DNA of 64,000 nucleotides, taken from NCBI GenBank assembly GCA_023313575.1, contig JAJTTP010000008.1, forward strand, positions 186,001 through 250,000, read 5' to 3'. The position numbers and the translations under genes were made by a program. Below are positions 34,564 to 46,722 of this stretch, piece by piece. The notes below the pieces were generated by a model that was given only the letters and a program-made list of their open reading frames with translations, was not told the origin of the DNA and made no database searches. The stretch's first letter is position 1. Every line of letters starts with the position of its first letter. The stretch is from Eutypella sp. D-1. Taxonomy: Eukaryota; Ascomycota; Sordariomycetes; Xylariales; Diatrypaceae.

Positions 34564-36107
34564 AATGGATAGAAAAGAAAGAATATAAGTTAGTTTAGAA
34601 TGTAAACGAATGACATGGACAATAAGCGAATGACTTGTGAACTGGTTGCTGGGGGAAAAAGTTTAAACTATAGAACTCCATGTTGCTTATAACTTGCACA
34701 TCTCTTTGTTGACAGGCGACGGCATTGGTCCTTTGTTTTATGAGGTCATCTTGTTTGCTTGTCAAATCTATCTAAAGACCCTTTATCCGTTTTTATCGGC
34801 CAGGCCTTCCTTACAACTCCAAACAGGTTTAGCCCGCACCGAGATTCTCGGGGCTTCCCTCCGCAGACAATGGAAACCAAAAAGGCCGTACGAGAGGAAA
34901 GCACTTTGGTGCCCCCTCGTCAGCAACGATGATATCTGTACTATTGCGCAAAGTATGCAAGATTAGGTAGCGCGCGTAAGAGTTGTATAAAGCGTAGTAA
35001 CGATTCTCTTAGTAGGTAGAACGTCCGTAATTATAATCATGCCCGGAAACGAGTTCATTCGGTCCACTACTTAGGTCCGGTAACTCAACCAGGAGTAATT
35101 AGCAATCAACCCCCTTTTCTCCTGGACCCACTATAGGGGGCTAAAACCACTGTTAACGGTCATGGTGTAGAGAAAGAGGTTACATGCACACAATTGGCCA
35201 GTGTATGCATGGGGCCCATATCTACCATATCTATCGGGCCTATCTGTCGCAACCAAAAAGTGCGTATATTTTGGGCCGAAAAGGGCCCTGCTATAGCTCT
35301 GGGAAAAGGAAGGACAAGAAGAAGAGTCTGCCCAACCTAGCCCCGGGTGCTCCCTTTATAGGTGGCCAGTGTGGGTCCAAAATGGCCCACATACTGGTTG
35401 CGACACCATCATACATAGGTGTACATCAAAGAAGTGTTGTCAGAACACATTGAAAGTTCGACAAGAGCTGACTTAAAAAAGGCTTGGTAGGATTTTGCAG
35501 CCCTCTTAGTACCAGATGTCTAAATATCTCATTTCAAACAATATAAGGATTATATCAAACAAATTCCTGACCTAACAGGCACTAGATTCAGGCAACAATC
35601 CTAATTGCTCATGTCGCGAGCGATAGTGAAGGTAGAAAACAATCAGAATCGAGTTGGTATTGCGGGTGCGTACATGAAATCTAATTTTCGCATAGGTATT
35701 GTTGATAAGTCAGAGAGTACAGTGACAGTCGTGAATGAGTGTCGCCAATTATTAAACACCTGATTACAGTGATAAGAGATATTGGCATTGCATTGGGCCA
35801 TTGATATTCGTTAATATGCAACTCGGGTTGTTGCACCCCCAACATCTTAGGTTTCTGTACGTTCGTGTATGACGGTAAGGTTTTTTTTTTCTGACGTGGC
35901 AGCTAGAGCCTGCAGCCAGGATATGTCAAAATCTGCTAAAGTCTGCCGGAGCCTGCTAAGATTCGACCAAAACCTTTGCCACCATGTATCAGGCAGGAAT
36001 TATGCCAGTGCTTCAAAAAGACATGATTCCTCGGCTTTTCATTATCAAATAGATCTCTATAGTTTAGGATTATTTCGAACATTATCTCAGTCATCACTGA
36101 TGTCATC
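34564..36107. other. Intergenic region with a short inverted repeat
   Basis: No supported gene. TGTCGCAACCA at 35245-35255 recurs inverted at 35395-35405, and TGGCCAGTGT occurs twice as a direct repeat nearby, so a degraded small element is possible. The right end is the promoter of the Clr5-ankyrin gene. Confidence 0.4.
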
Positions 36108-39100
36108 ATGGATATAAGCGACCACAGAACCAAGATTGCAGAAGCTGAATGGGGGAAGCACAAGAATGAGATCATTGATTTATATTTGGTTCAGGATCTC
36201 AAGTTGAAAGCCGTGGTAGACAGGATGAGAGGCCGGCTTGATGCGAGGTAATTAGATACACTATCTCCTGTAGGTCGGAACAGATGTCGATAACTAACCA
36301 TTTGTACAGTCTCGCGCAATATGAAGCGCAGCTCAAGGCATGGGGCCTTCGAAAGAACCTAAAGGAACATGAATGGGTATCTGTTTTCGACGTGATCGAC
36401 AGGCTCCCTCAAGGAACTCAGAGTAGGGTCGTCATTTCAGGTTATCCCGCATCCCATCTCAAGATCCAACGAGCTCGGCGGAACTACAAGCATTCATCTC
36501 CAGCACGATCGAAGCGCCGCCGCTTAAAGGAAAATAATGCAGACAAGGAGACACAAGTGACGAATCCTCTTCAAGACGTATCAATTCAAATTCTATCCAA
36601 CGGAACTTGGTCCACACTCCCGACTACACCGAGCAGCGGGTTTCTCGACACCCATCAGAAGGCAGAAAGTCACCATACTTTACAACGGGTAGATCCCCTT
36701 ACTCCCCATGGCAATGACAACAACTCCACTCTTCTACTTTCGAGCTCGACTTCCGTCATGTCTAATCATCAAGTCGGCTGTCTTAACGTGCATAATAGCG
36801 CTAACTCCACCAACCACGATGAACTCGGGATGTCAACCTTACAACACACTACGGATATTCTATCTCTACCGGAGACTTGTCCCAACTCGGATTTCTCAAG
36901 TAGGCTCATCTCGGATTTTAGACCTAAGAGAGCCCAGCACAATCATGCGTCCGGAAGTAGAAAACGGCGGGCAGAGAATTTAGGTTCGTGGCTTCATCGA
37001 TATATTCTATGTGAATCTTCAACTAATTGGTATGCTATCTATTCAGTTCCAGAGACGAATGACGACGTAGACCAGGAAATCGTGGCATCCACCTTAGCCA
37101 GCTCTGAAATTGATAATGGGGCAGCTGATACGGTTATTACCCATGAAGGAAACATCGATTGTGATTTAAGCGCAAACCTGCCCTTTCAACTGACCGATAA
37201 TACCGTTGACGACTTCGAAGTCTTCAGAGACAGGGCTTGGGAACAAAATAATTTCCCTCGAGACGACCCCCCCTTTCCTTACCGTTCACCTAGCCAAGTT
37301 ATGGGCATCCTTGAACCTCTGCGAATAGATGCACTTCCTATTGAAGCAGCAGAAACGGTTTCATCTCCTCGTTGTCTGGCCGCCGCAACTCGAAGACCTT
37401 CCAGTACCGCCCATTGGAATCCACAGACCTTCCTCAAACCCTTCCTAATCGCTCTACCGTCCAATGATATTGTAGGGAGAGTTATACAAGGTAATTGAAG
37501 ACAAGATCTTGTTGAACTTTTCACTAAAGCTAACGGGGTCGGTTGGAACAGGTCTCTACAGCAACACCTCTACCACAAATGCTTCCATCGACACGTCGAT
37601 GCCTAATCTCAGTCTTGCCTGGCAACTTTCCGTTGATACCGATGCAGACCTCTCTCCTGTTAGCCTTCCTCCAGCTCTCATGAATCTTTTATCAGCACAG
37701 GCATTCGTCGGAGAAGAGCAGCGCAGGCTTGCCACACTACCGAGAGATACCGCCTATGAGGCACGGGTTTATGCTAGGTTAATTGAGCTAGTCATCAATT
37801 CGTTTCCAGGATCCGAAAACATATCAGCCGCTAGTGTTCTAAAGTTTTTGAAAGGACACCAGGTCATTCAGTTCTCAGTCACAAGATTCCTACACTCTCG
37901 TTCGAATCCCGCAGCCATATCATTTGCTGAGAATCTCTTCCGGGCGGCTTTGGAGGCTGACGACATGGATATTGTTGAATACTTGCTTGACCACACCGGC
38001 TTTGTTGATGCACACGAGACTATAATATGCAATCGGTATGGGGCAAGACATACACCACTTCAAGTGGCCGCCCTGCATCAGTCCCTCCGGGTTCTCGGGA
38101 GTCTTCTCAGTCGGAATGTCGATACCAACCAATCTGCCGGTGGGCCTAATAGGTCCAATGCATTGGAGTTTCTCATTTTGGGGAGGAATCCTCGATCAAC
38201 ACTGGACGACCGTTTCTTGGGCTTGGTCGATTCCTTCTTGGAGGCAAATACCACGATCTCGATGTCTTGCATCCACCATGTACTTGAAAAGTTTACCGAC
38301 CATCGTCTTGTGGTTTCCCTGATCAACAAAGCCGTTTTCCAAATGCCTCAGCAACTGATCTCAGCCAATATCTTGGTAGATATTTCCCAAGCTCTTCAGA
38401 GACAGGACGCTGCTAGCATGGTTGCTCTCATAATAGACAAGTGCCTGAAATCAGACGGTGCCTACTTATTATATCAAGATACCAATACCATTGACGATAC
38501 ACTACATGATGCTATACGGCGTGGATATAAAGAGTTGGTGGAAATTCTTCTCCCGTATACCAGAAACCCAGTCAAAGCAGTTCAAACGGCGATGGAAACT
38601 GGGAACCAAGGGATAGTCGACCTAATCTGCCAGAGGGACCCCGACATGAAAAAGGAGACGGAAAGCGCAGGGTCTTTAATTGCTGCTCTCCGGATCGGAG
38701 ACCAGAACCACCTCCGTCTCTTGGAAGAGAGGGGCGTACTTCATCGTCTCCAGGGTTGTCGTGAGCTCGGCCAAGCACTAAGCGTTGCTCTCGAAGTAGG
38801 AAACTTGGAGTATGCAACCAAGCTAGTAGACTTTGAACCTGGTTTCAATTTTTACGATGAAAATGCTTGGGAAAACAAATCGACCGACGTATTCGACGCA
38901 GGTGTTGCGCTGAGCGATGCTTTGACTCACGACTTCGATGATATTGCTTGGAAACTCTTGGATGTTTGGGCTATGTATAGCTCTACAAGCATAGGACGAA
39001 AGTCGCGAAATCCATTATACGTCGCAGTAGTGAAGAGAAAACCACACTTCGTGAAAGCCATAGTGGAATCAGGTATCAATCTCATTTCATTCGGCTATAC

Positions 39101-40250
39101 AAGCGACAATATTCTAAGAGCCGTTATCGAATGGGGTGACGACTCAGTTTTGAACGACATTTTGCAATCAATCCTACATTGGGGATTTCCTAGCCTGGAC
39201 ACTTTGAAACTCGCATTCGAGCAGGGCGTCTCAAACTTCTTCTGGGATACCATAAGATTCATTCCTAGACATAGAGCGTCCTGGCGTGCTGCCATGTTCG
39301 AATTTGCGATATGGAGGCAAGATATACCCCTACTTGACGAGCTGATGCCTTTTGCTGCCAAACAGAGGTGCGATAAAGTTCTAAGTTTAACTATAAAGAA
39401 TTATCCTTCAATGCTCAGGCCGCTCCTACAACACTATCGAAAAGCATACCCACAAGGATGTCCGGGATACGGCCGGAATGATATTGTAGAAGCAGTTAAT
39501 CAATATCCTCAATCTTCTGAACTGCTGGATATATTATTTGAATTCGGTCTCGTAGCTACGGAAGTCGTCAACCAAGATGGACTGGGTTGGACTTTGCTCG
39601 ATTGTGCAATCGAACATCGCAATTCGATTGTCGATGCAAGGCATACCCACGCGCCCCTCATCAAGAGGTTAATCGATATTCATATTGATAACAATATCCC
39701 TTGGGATTTGGCAGTCGTGGATGGTGTATTTGGTAAGATAACACCTCTTTTACGAGCCATCAGGACCCGGAGAACATATGTAGTTCAACTCCTCATTGAA
39801 TACGGCGCCGAGGTAAACAGACCAGCGTGCTTGGGTTTAAAGCAGACGCCGCTCCAAGCCGCCGCTGAGATGGATGACCTCGATATGGTCAGTTTGCTGC
39901 TTAATCACGAAGCTGACGTCAACGCCGCGCCCGCGATGTTCAAAGGAGGGACAGCGCTACAGTTAGCGGCTATTCGAGGTAACCTCGAGATCGCGAGGGT
40001 GCTTATAGAGCACGGGGCTCGACTGGATATACCTCCTCCGCGAGGGAGATTCGGACGCTGGCCCCTTGAGGGTGCGGCAGAGAATGGCCGCCTCGACATG
40101 ATACAGTTTCTTTGGGAGGTCAACGATGGTCCCATCGACGATAGGCAGTGTCAAAAGGCGATGAAACTCGCAGAGCACAACGGGCACCTCGGCTGCAAGA
40201 AGCTGATTGAGCAATTGATGGCCAATACACCATACACCGGTCAAATGTAG
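36108..40250 (+). CDS. Clr5-domain protein with C-terminal ankyrin repeats, 1339 aa
   Basis: Exons 36108-36247, 36310-37490 and 37552-40250 join in phase to 1339 aa. Residues about 13-65 fit the Clr5 domain: EWGKHKNEIIDLYL, then LKAVVDRMRG, then ASLAQYEAQLKAWGLRKN. The conserved ending of that domain spans intron 1 and is only recovered by splicing. A Ser/Thr/Asn-rich, low-complexity middle contains basic clusters that may be nuclear signals (RSKRRRLKEN, GSRKRRAEN). From about residue 580 onward the protein is helical-repeat-like. Clear ankyrin repeats occur near the C-terminus (TPLQAAAEMDDLDMVSLLL, TALQLAAIRGNLEIARVLI, WPLEGAAENGRLDMIQFL). Clr5 takes its name from a fission yeast silencing factor; the family is expanded in filamentous fungi and mostly uncharacterised. 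The second intron contains in-frame stops, which supports splicing. Confidence 0.88.
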
Positions 40251-42566
40251 ATGTGACGCTATGAGCTAGGAGAAGCAAGAGACTGGAACTGGCGTTCCCA
40301 CGGAGTCGAGGTTTTCAATGGTGTTGGGGAGTTCTATTGGAGTAACGGTCTTCCATAATATCGATTACATTTCTAATCCAGTGTGAACAATCATAACATG
40401 CTTTGGTGAGGCCTACGGTATACCTATATTGACACTCTAGATGTGGGGCACATGACCCCTATTACCCCTATCCGTGACAGATCGAAAGGGATTATTTCTG
40501 ATGTATCGCAAAACCCCGGTCTCAATCTATGGTGAAATCATTCCTGAAACACTGCTAGGAAAAGACGTTAAGAGTAAGAGCTCAAATCCTCAACTCCAAA
40601 CGTGTTGCGCCGACAGTCGGACACCGCGTACGGTCACATATTGAATCAACCCCCGCTTGAAAACTTCTATTGACACTTTCACGTGCCTCTTCATCGGTCG
40701 CGCTCATAACACCTGATCCTATATTAAAAATCAGAGCAACTTCGATTGATGCCAGGCCAGCGGCAAAGCGCGTTGATACACTCCTTAGACGCAGAGGAGA
40801 AACACGAGTCCGAGCCGGTTCCACTGTCATCGCCCACCTGCGTGTACCGAGTATATGCGCGGGTGTGTGAGGCCATCGCCTCCTAGCAACCCAGATATTA
40901 GAACCAGGGAACTCCCACATGGCCACGGATTCCCATGACTTGGGTTTACTTACTCGATGGCCTTTGCGCTGAGGTTATTCGGCAGACAAGGCGGTCGAAA
41001 ATCAAGGGGGCAAGTAAATCCGACTAAGCAGATCAGACAGTGGTTACCCTACTAAGTCAACGCTCGAATAAACACCAGTCGCAAGCGATTACCCGGATCA
41101 GACCGCGGTCTGAGGAAAGGAGGTCGCGCATCAGCCCAGTCAGGCATGAAAGCTGGGATGGCGTCCCCTCACACCACACAGTCCAGTCTCGGCGTCCTCT
41201 CCCAGTCCACTCGTGAAACCGGTGAACGTGCTTTGCCGTCCGTTGCTGGGATTTGATGTGGAGAAAAGAAAAGAAACCAGAATCGAAATTTGGGAGTGGA
41301 AGGAGATATTTATATGTCTATACCGTAAGCGCCTGCGTGGTAGTTAGTATGGTAGGCGCGTTGACTGGTCTCGGTTAGTAATCAACCCCTATCTCCTCAG
41401 CGTTACCTGCGGGCCACTTGAGCTTGCCCCGCAAGACGTACCTAGATGTCTAGCTAAACAGAAAAATAAAGCCCAAAGGGCATCTTACCGCCGTAGGCCA
41501 CTGGTAGGCACTTACTCTGTGTTATCACCAACCTTCTCCGATTCCGCTTAATACGCAAAAAACACCGAAATCTCCTGGCTGGCGCAAGTCTGCAAATGAG
41601 CAATTCCGGAGGGGGGGCCTGGACGTGAGTCGGGATCAGGAGTGGCCTAGGTCGCGGTCCTGCTTCGCTCCAAGAGAACCCCCTCCAGAGGTCCGGAGGT
41701 AAGATCTCAACACTGCGCGGTGGTATATCAAGAAATAGCGCGAAGGTGACGATAAGGCATGGGCTGTTTAGTTCAATTACCCATTCTACCTACCACTCCT
41801 CGAGCGCAAGCATCGCAGATGGAAAGCCATGCCATCACCCAAAAAAAAAGAAAAACACCGATGTTTTACCTACATAACCTAACCTGTACGATGATGCTAG
41901 GACGAAAGGAAGGAGAGAAGAAATTTTCATAGCCGGAGCTCACCCATAATAAACTGAACCCAAAACATGGAAAGGAAGCAAAAAGAAAACTTGCCACAAC
42001 GAACGCTGTCGTAAATACAAAAAGGTGTTTTCCCCTTTTTTTTCATGTGTACAATCCGATGAGAAGAAGATGGTAAATGTAAATGTATATGCCAGACGAG
42101 AAGAAAAAAAAAGTTTAAGTACAAGTATAAACACGTCGTCGTCGTTCGTCGTGCACGCGATGGTATCATTGTAAAAAAAATCCACCCCCCAGCCACTCTC
42201 TCGAGCGAGCTTGCTGCGCCAATCTTTTGACAGTTCGGATCCCTCGCCATACCCTGCCCCTCGAAGAAAGGAAAAGATAAAAGTCCCCGCTCAGCTTTCG
42301 GTCCAGGTACTCCTCCCCTCATATCATTTCTTCCGGGATTTCTTTTACCGGCGACCACAGTAAGTTCGTCATTCGTTTACAACCTCGTTCGCGGAAAAGT
42401 GGATTCTTGATTGTGGCCGTTCGGGTAAATGCTCAATATCATGGTTCCGTACCCCTTCCTCGCTGACCCCACTAGCTAAGTAAGGACCGCCCAACGAGCC
42501 CATTCATAAAGCCCGACCCTCCGGTATCGTCATCGTTATCATCAGGTTAAATTGTCCTCTTTGACC
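40251..42566. other. Convergent spacer, Clr5-ankyrin / YSC84-like
   Basis: Contains repeat copy C and otherwise only short frames. A minus-strand open frame at 41927-42358 lies in the 3' flank of the SH3 gene and is low-complexity, so it is not called. Confidence 0.5.
40442..40480 (+). repeat. Dispersed repeat, copy C (transposon-end-like)
   Basis: Reads TGTGGGGCACATGA, then CCCCTATTACCCCTATCCG, then TGACAG on the plus strand. Same blocks as copies A and B. Found about 190 bp after the Clr5-ankyrin stop codon. No matching inverted end was found within the following 2 kb. Confidence 0.5.
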
Positions 42567-44127
42567 TCATTCCTGCATCTTGACATAGTTACTGGGGAAT
42601 ATGCCGTGCCGTGAGCCGATCATACCGGTCCTGCATTAACGCGAATTAGCCGACGTCCCCCTAATCACTCATTCACCATGGCAAGCGTTCTTCATGGCTG
42701 GTTTCCAAGCAAGCTAGCAATATACGAAGACTTCTCGGGCTCGAAACTTACCACCAGTCGTTATCGCTCTCTGTCTTCTTAAGCACTGTGATAACCTCGC
42801 CCTTCTTGAAACCTAGGTCACCGGGCTGGTCGGCATCGAAGTTGAACAGTGCCACGGCTTCGTTTTTCTTCATAAGGGCTTGCTTGCTCGCGAAATTGGG
42901 TTTCGGCGCCGCCGGCCTGCCTGGGGCCCCGCCCGTCGTCTTCTCGGGCATGAAACCACTAGGGGGCGGCGCAGGTGAGACGCGGTCGCGGTACACGTAG
43001 TCGTCGTCATCAACCCTCCTTGAGCCGACCGTGTTGGACCTTCCAAGGCCGAAGCCGTCGCTGCCGCCCGGTCGGTCGTAGACGTCGTCGTTCCATGTGC
43101 TGGACCGTGACGGGCGGCCAAAGCTGTTGGTGCGTTCGCCCTCGCCGTACGCGCTCCCCCGGCTCCCATTCCACACTACGTCATCGTGGCGGTCGTCGTA
43201 CACGGGCACCTCGTTGTACATGGCCGAGTCGGTGGCGTCGGCGTTACGGTACATACCGGAGAAGACTCGGGAGTTTAAGATGCTCATCAGGGGAGCGGCC
43301 TGCGAGGGTGGCTGGACGTTGCCAGAAAGCAGCTGGGCTGCCGTGTAGCGCTGACCATATAGCTTCTCGTTGGCGTCCCTACGCTCGACGATACCCGAGC
43401 CCTCTAGCGAGACGCCGGCGAACAGACCCTTGGTTTTGCTATAGCTGAAAACGCCAGCAACACCCTTAAGCGAAGCGGCGCCGGCGGCCTCGGCGTTGCG
43501 GCCGACGGGCCCCGCAGCTAGGGAGACGTTCCCGCCGAGGGTGATGGAGCCCTGTTGCGAGAAGGTCCTGACAGCGTGTCGATCGTTTAGGATGAAGACA
43601 AAGTCAGTCAGCTCGAAGCCGATCTGGCCGCCGAAGCCACCGCCGGCGGTCATGATGGCGGAGGGAGCAGACCAGCCACCATCAGGAAGGCGGGCCACAA
43701 CGAGTCCGGAACCGAAGCGGGCGGAGCCGAGGAAGCCGGCCTTGAAGACGGTAAGGATTGCGAGACCCTAACATAGTGCGAGGATTACCCAGGTCAGCAA
43801 CTGGACTGTAAGAAAAAGCAGGAAAGCAGTGACAGCAAGTGAAGGAAAGGCAGAGAGTGTGAAGTGCAACCAGGAAGCTGGACTCAAAACTAACCTTCGC
43901 ATTGGCGAGGATATGGGGAGGAATGACTTTATCGGGACCAAAGGCTTGGCGGGGGTCGATGAAGGAGGCTAAGATCTTTCCGCACTTCTTACATTCCGCT
44001 GGGACGGGCGACGAGAGAGTTTAAGTTAGCCTTTGCTTTTGCGCGACGCAGTTGATGGAGCACCTGGGGTATGGGTATGTCAATACTTACACGCCATAGA
44101 CGACGGAAGAGGATTGTTTATGCCCAT
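42567..44127 (-). CDS. YSC84/LSB3-like protein: SYLF domain plus SH3 domain
   Basis: Actin-patch protein of the Ysc84/SH3YL1 family; binds actin and membranes and acts in endocytosis. Exons 44127-44091, 43998-43895, 43767-42752 and 42630-42567 close to 406 aa. It begins MGINNPLPSSMASECKKCGK, the usual family start. The SYLF domain covers about 1-200 (ILASFIDPRQAFGPDKVIPP, GLAILTVFKAGFLGSARFG, GGGFGGQIGFELTDFVFILN, KGLFAGVSLEGSGI). A disordered Arg/Ser/Asp linker follows, with a PAPPPSG proline stretch. The SH3 domain is at about 347-406 (AVALFNFDADQPGDLGFKKG, then NDWW, with GIFPSNYVKMQE from the last exon). Exon 1 uses the GTAAGT donor, which is required for frame. It shares the endocytic theme with ARPC3 and the ArfGAP nearby. 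Confidence 0.95.
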
Positions 44128-46330
44128 GGTAGAGGATTTGTAGGGCGAAGAGCGTCAAGTAGGAGAAGTAGAGGAGGTAGAGGAGGTAGAAGGGATGTTG
44201 CGAGTGACGAGTGAGTAAGGTTGAGTGCTCGAGCTATCCTGGTACCCAGATGATGTGAAGTAGAAAAATAGACAAAAAGAATATCTAGAGTAGAACGTTT
44301 AGAAAAAAATAGGATCGTGGCGCAAATGCGATTTTGGCCCGACGGTCCTTAAACAGTCAACCTGACCAGTAACCGTGATCCTAAGCGCTGATTCGTATCG
44401 CAGTCGGCCGGTTGCGACGGCAGGACGGAGACGGGAAAGTAGCAGAAACTTATTATTATGCTATTATTATGTTTTACTAAGTAGTTATGTAGGTTGGTAG
44501 GTGAGGAGGGTCCAAATATAATGGTCTGATGGTCTGGGGAGGGTCTGTGAGGGCCTGTGAGGGTCTGAGAATAGCTTTACTTGGGCCTTGGCTGCGGGGT
44601 TAACGGCAATCCGGGAAGTAAGTGGAGGAGAGAAAGGTTGAAGATGAAGTCCTTTTTTAGACGTGTATAACGAGGAAGAAATATGATGTTTGTTGGACTA
44701 GGAATTGGGAATAGATAGATAGGGTCAATGAGTAGAATGGAATAATATTTTTGGGGGGGCAGGATAGAGAGAATGTGATTGTGGTTGTAGTAGTGGTGGT
44801 GGTGGTGGTGGCGGTTGGGGTAGTGGGAGTCCTCAGTAGGTGGCAGGTTGAGTAAGAAAGCAATCTACTTAGGTATGAATGTACCTTTTGGGGCATGGGA
44901 TTTTCATTAGGAACGGCTACTGTACCTTCCTACTTGTATACCAGTAGTCCCAGGCAACTATCTAAACTTGGTAGTTGGGTAGTTCTTTCTAGCCCAGAGT
45001 AGTCTACAGTCAAGACAGTCTACTACATGTATTACTATGTACTATAATACTAATATTGCCCAGGTGATCTTGGTGATGCAAGTATTCAGGTTCCAGCAGG
45101 CTACAAATACTGCTATGTATACCTAGGTATGTACTGTATGTAAGTCGGGCGGGCGTCGTCAGCGCGACCAGGAAACCCTGCCACAACCGGACAAGAAACT
45201 AGAGCTACATAGTGCCTGGTTACCAAATCACACCCGTTGGGAGCTCCCAGACCCGATCCCGAAGCTGCGAAGGCAATTGATTACCAGGCGCAGCATCGTA
45301 CAACTTCGGGCTGCCTGGGTATGTACTATGCAGAGTGAGAGACCTCCGGATAGGCAGGCAGCAGAAAAAGGATGACAGGATGGGTACTTCGGTGTGCTTG
45401 GCTTCTTAGATATGCAAGGGGACGGGGAGATGGGGGACTGGGGGGGAAGCTTTCTGTAAAAGCTGCAAAAGAGGCTGTACTGCTGTATCGGAGAAGACGT
45501 CACTGGTAACGATAGGTTCCTGTTTGTAGCCGAGGGGCGGGTCTGGACCCACAATGCCAAGAATATATACATAGGAACTACAAACCTTACCTAGCCTCTA
45601 ATGAATCCGCATCGTTTCTGTTTCCGAGCGATTACCTAACTTCTAGCCTTGTAGCCTTGTATCTCGCATAACGTGGCTGAGCACGCCACGTATACGTATC
45701 TCTGGTCTCCAGCCACAGGGAAGTCAAGGGAAGTCAGATCTTAACGGGCTGACGGGCAACACTAGACCAAAACAGTCAATTCAGCCTGCGTCATTCTTGC
45801 CTCCTTTCAGAATCCGGGGACCCGACCAAACCAACTTTGAATGTTCCATGCACAAGCCGGATCTGTTAACTCCGTGTGTATGTGCTTGTTGCTGCTCTGT
45901 AGATACGCTGCTGCTGCGCATAACTTTTGCACCTTTTTTATCATCATCAGTAACGTGACAGCAATAAACTTACCTAACTACCTCCTGGCTCTAGGTACCT
46001 AGGATGTAGGTAATATCTGCCTATGTACATCTAATTATCAATTGAGGTCGTTTCGTTTCAGTATTGTGGGACATAGCCTGACAACACCAATCCTATTCCT
46101 CCTAGTCACTATCTTACAGCCATAGTTAAACCCTTAGGGATACTCCAACAACTAAGAGGCCATCGCCAGTTTCACTCCCCCCTTAACCACCACTACCGCC
46201 GCTTACCGATCTGACCCTATCGAAACATTCCCATCTCACATCAGCATCATCATCATTCTAGAAACCTCCAAACCCTCCACAACGCATTTATTTCACACGT
46301 AAATACACACAAAAAAAAAGACCAGACAAC
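44128..46330. other. Divergent promoter region, YSC84-like / SNARE
   Basis: A 2.2-kb spacer. Contains (GGT)n near 44790-44816, TAGGTA words at 44480-44500, 45120 and 45995-46013, and an ACTCCCCCC tract about 150 bp before the SNARE start. Open frames in it look random. Confidence 0.5.
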
Positions 46331-46722
46331 ATGTCCGACGCCTACGAGCGCGAGCGCCAGAACAATGCCCGCCTGGAGGAGCTGTCGGCAAAGGTATCGT
46401 CCCTGCGCGGCGTCACCGTAGACATTTACGACAGTGCGCGAGCCCAGGACGTCATCGACAATACCGTACGTGGAAAAAGAAAAACCCCTGCTCTTCCTTT
46501 CCAGCCTCCCGAAGCCAAACTAACGAAACCCCGAATTCCTAACAACAGTCCGATACCTTTTCCTCCATGTCCACGCAGCTCAAGGGGTCCGCCGGTCGTC
46601 TGGGCCGCATGGCCGCCTCGGGAAACCGCGTCGCTATCCTCAAGCTCGCCGGCATCATCGTCGTCGCCTTCCTCGTCCTCTACTACCTGACCAAGTGGCT
46701 ATTCAGCTCCGGCTCCAGCTAA
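46331..46722 (+). CDS. SFT1/BET1-like Qc-SNARE
   Basis: Small tail-anchored SNARE for ER-Golgi or intra-Golgi vesicle fusion. Exons 46331-46465 and 46549-46722 give 102 aa; intron 83 nt, donor GTACGT. Residues about 8-65 form the heptad SNARE helix (ERQNNARLEELSAKVSSLRG, then the zero-layer region with Gln in ARAQDVIDNT, then SDTFSSMSTQLKGSAGRLGRM). Residues about 77-96 are a single membrane anchor (LAGIIVVAFLVLYYLTKWLF) followed by a five-residue lumenal tail. The length matches yeast Sft1 (97 aa) better than Bet1 (142 aa), so Sft1 is favoured, but these two Qc families are similar. It is convergent with the ArfGAP gene. Confidence 0.9.

Noticed and set aside
41927..42358. 143-codon minus-strand open frame
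   Set aside because: Lies downstream of the YSC84-like stop, has homopolymer-rich text and overlaps a second open frame; it looks like 3' flank.
42870..43448. Open frames overlapping the YSC84-like exon 3
   Set aside because: Out-of-frame shadows of a clearly identified SYLF-SH3 protein.
45228..45572. 114-codon minus-strand frame in the YSC84/SNARE spacer
   Set aside because: Ser/Pro-rich random-looking text, no domain, no promoter signal.
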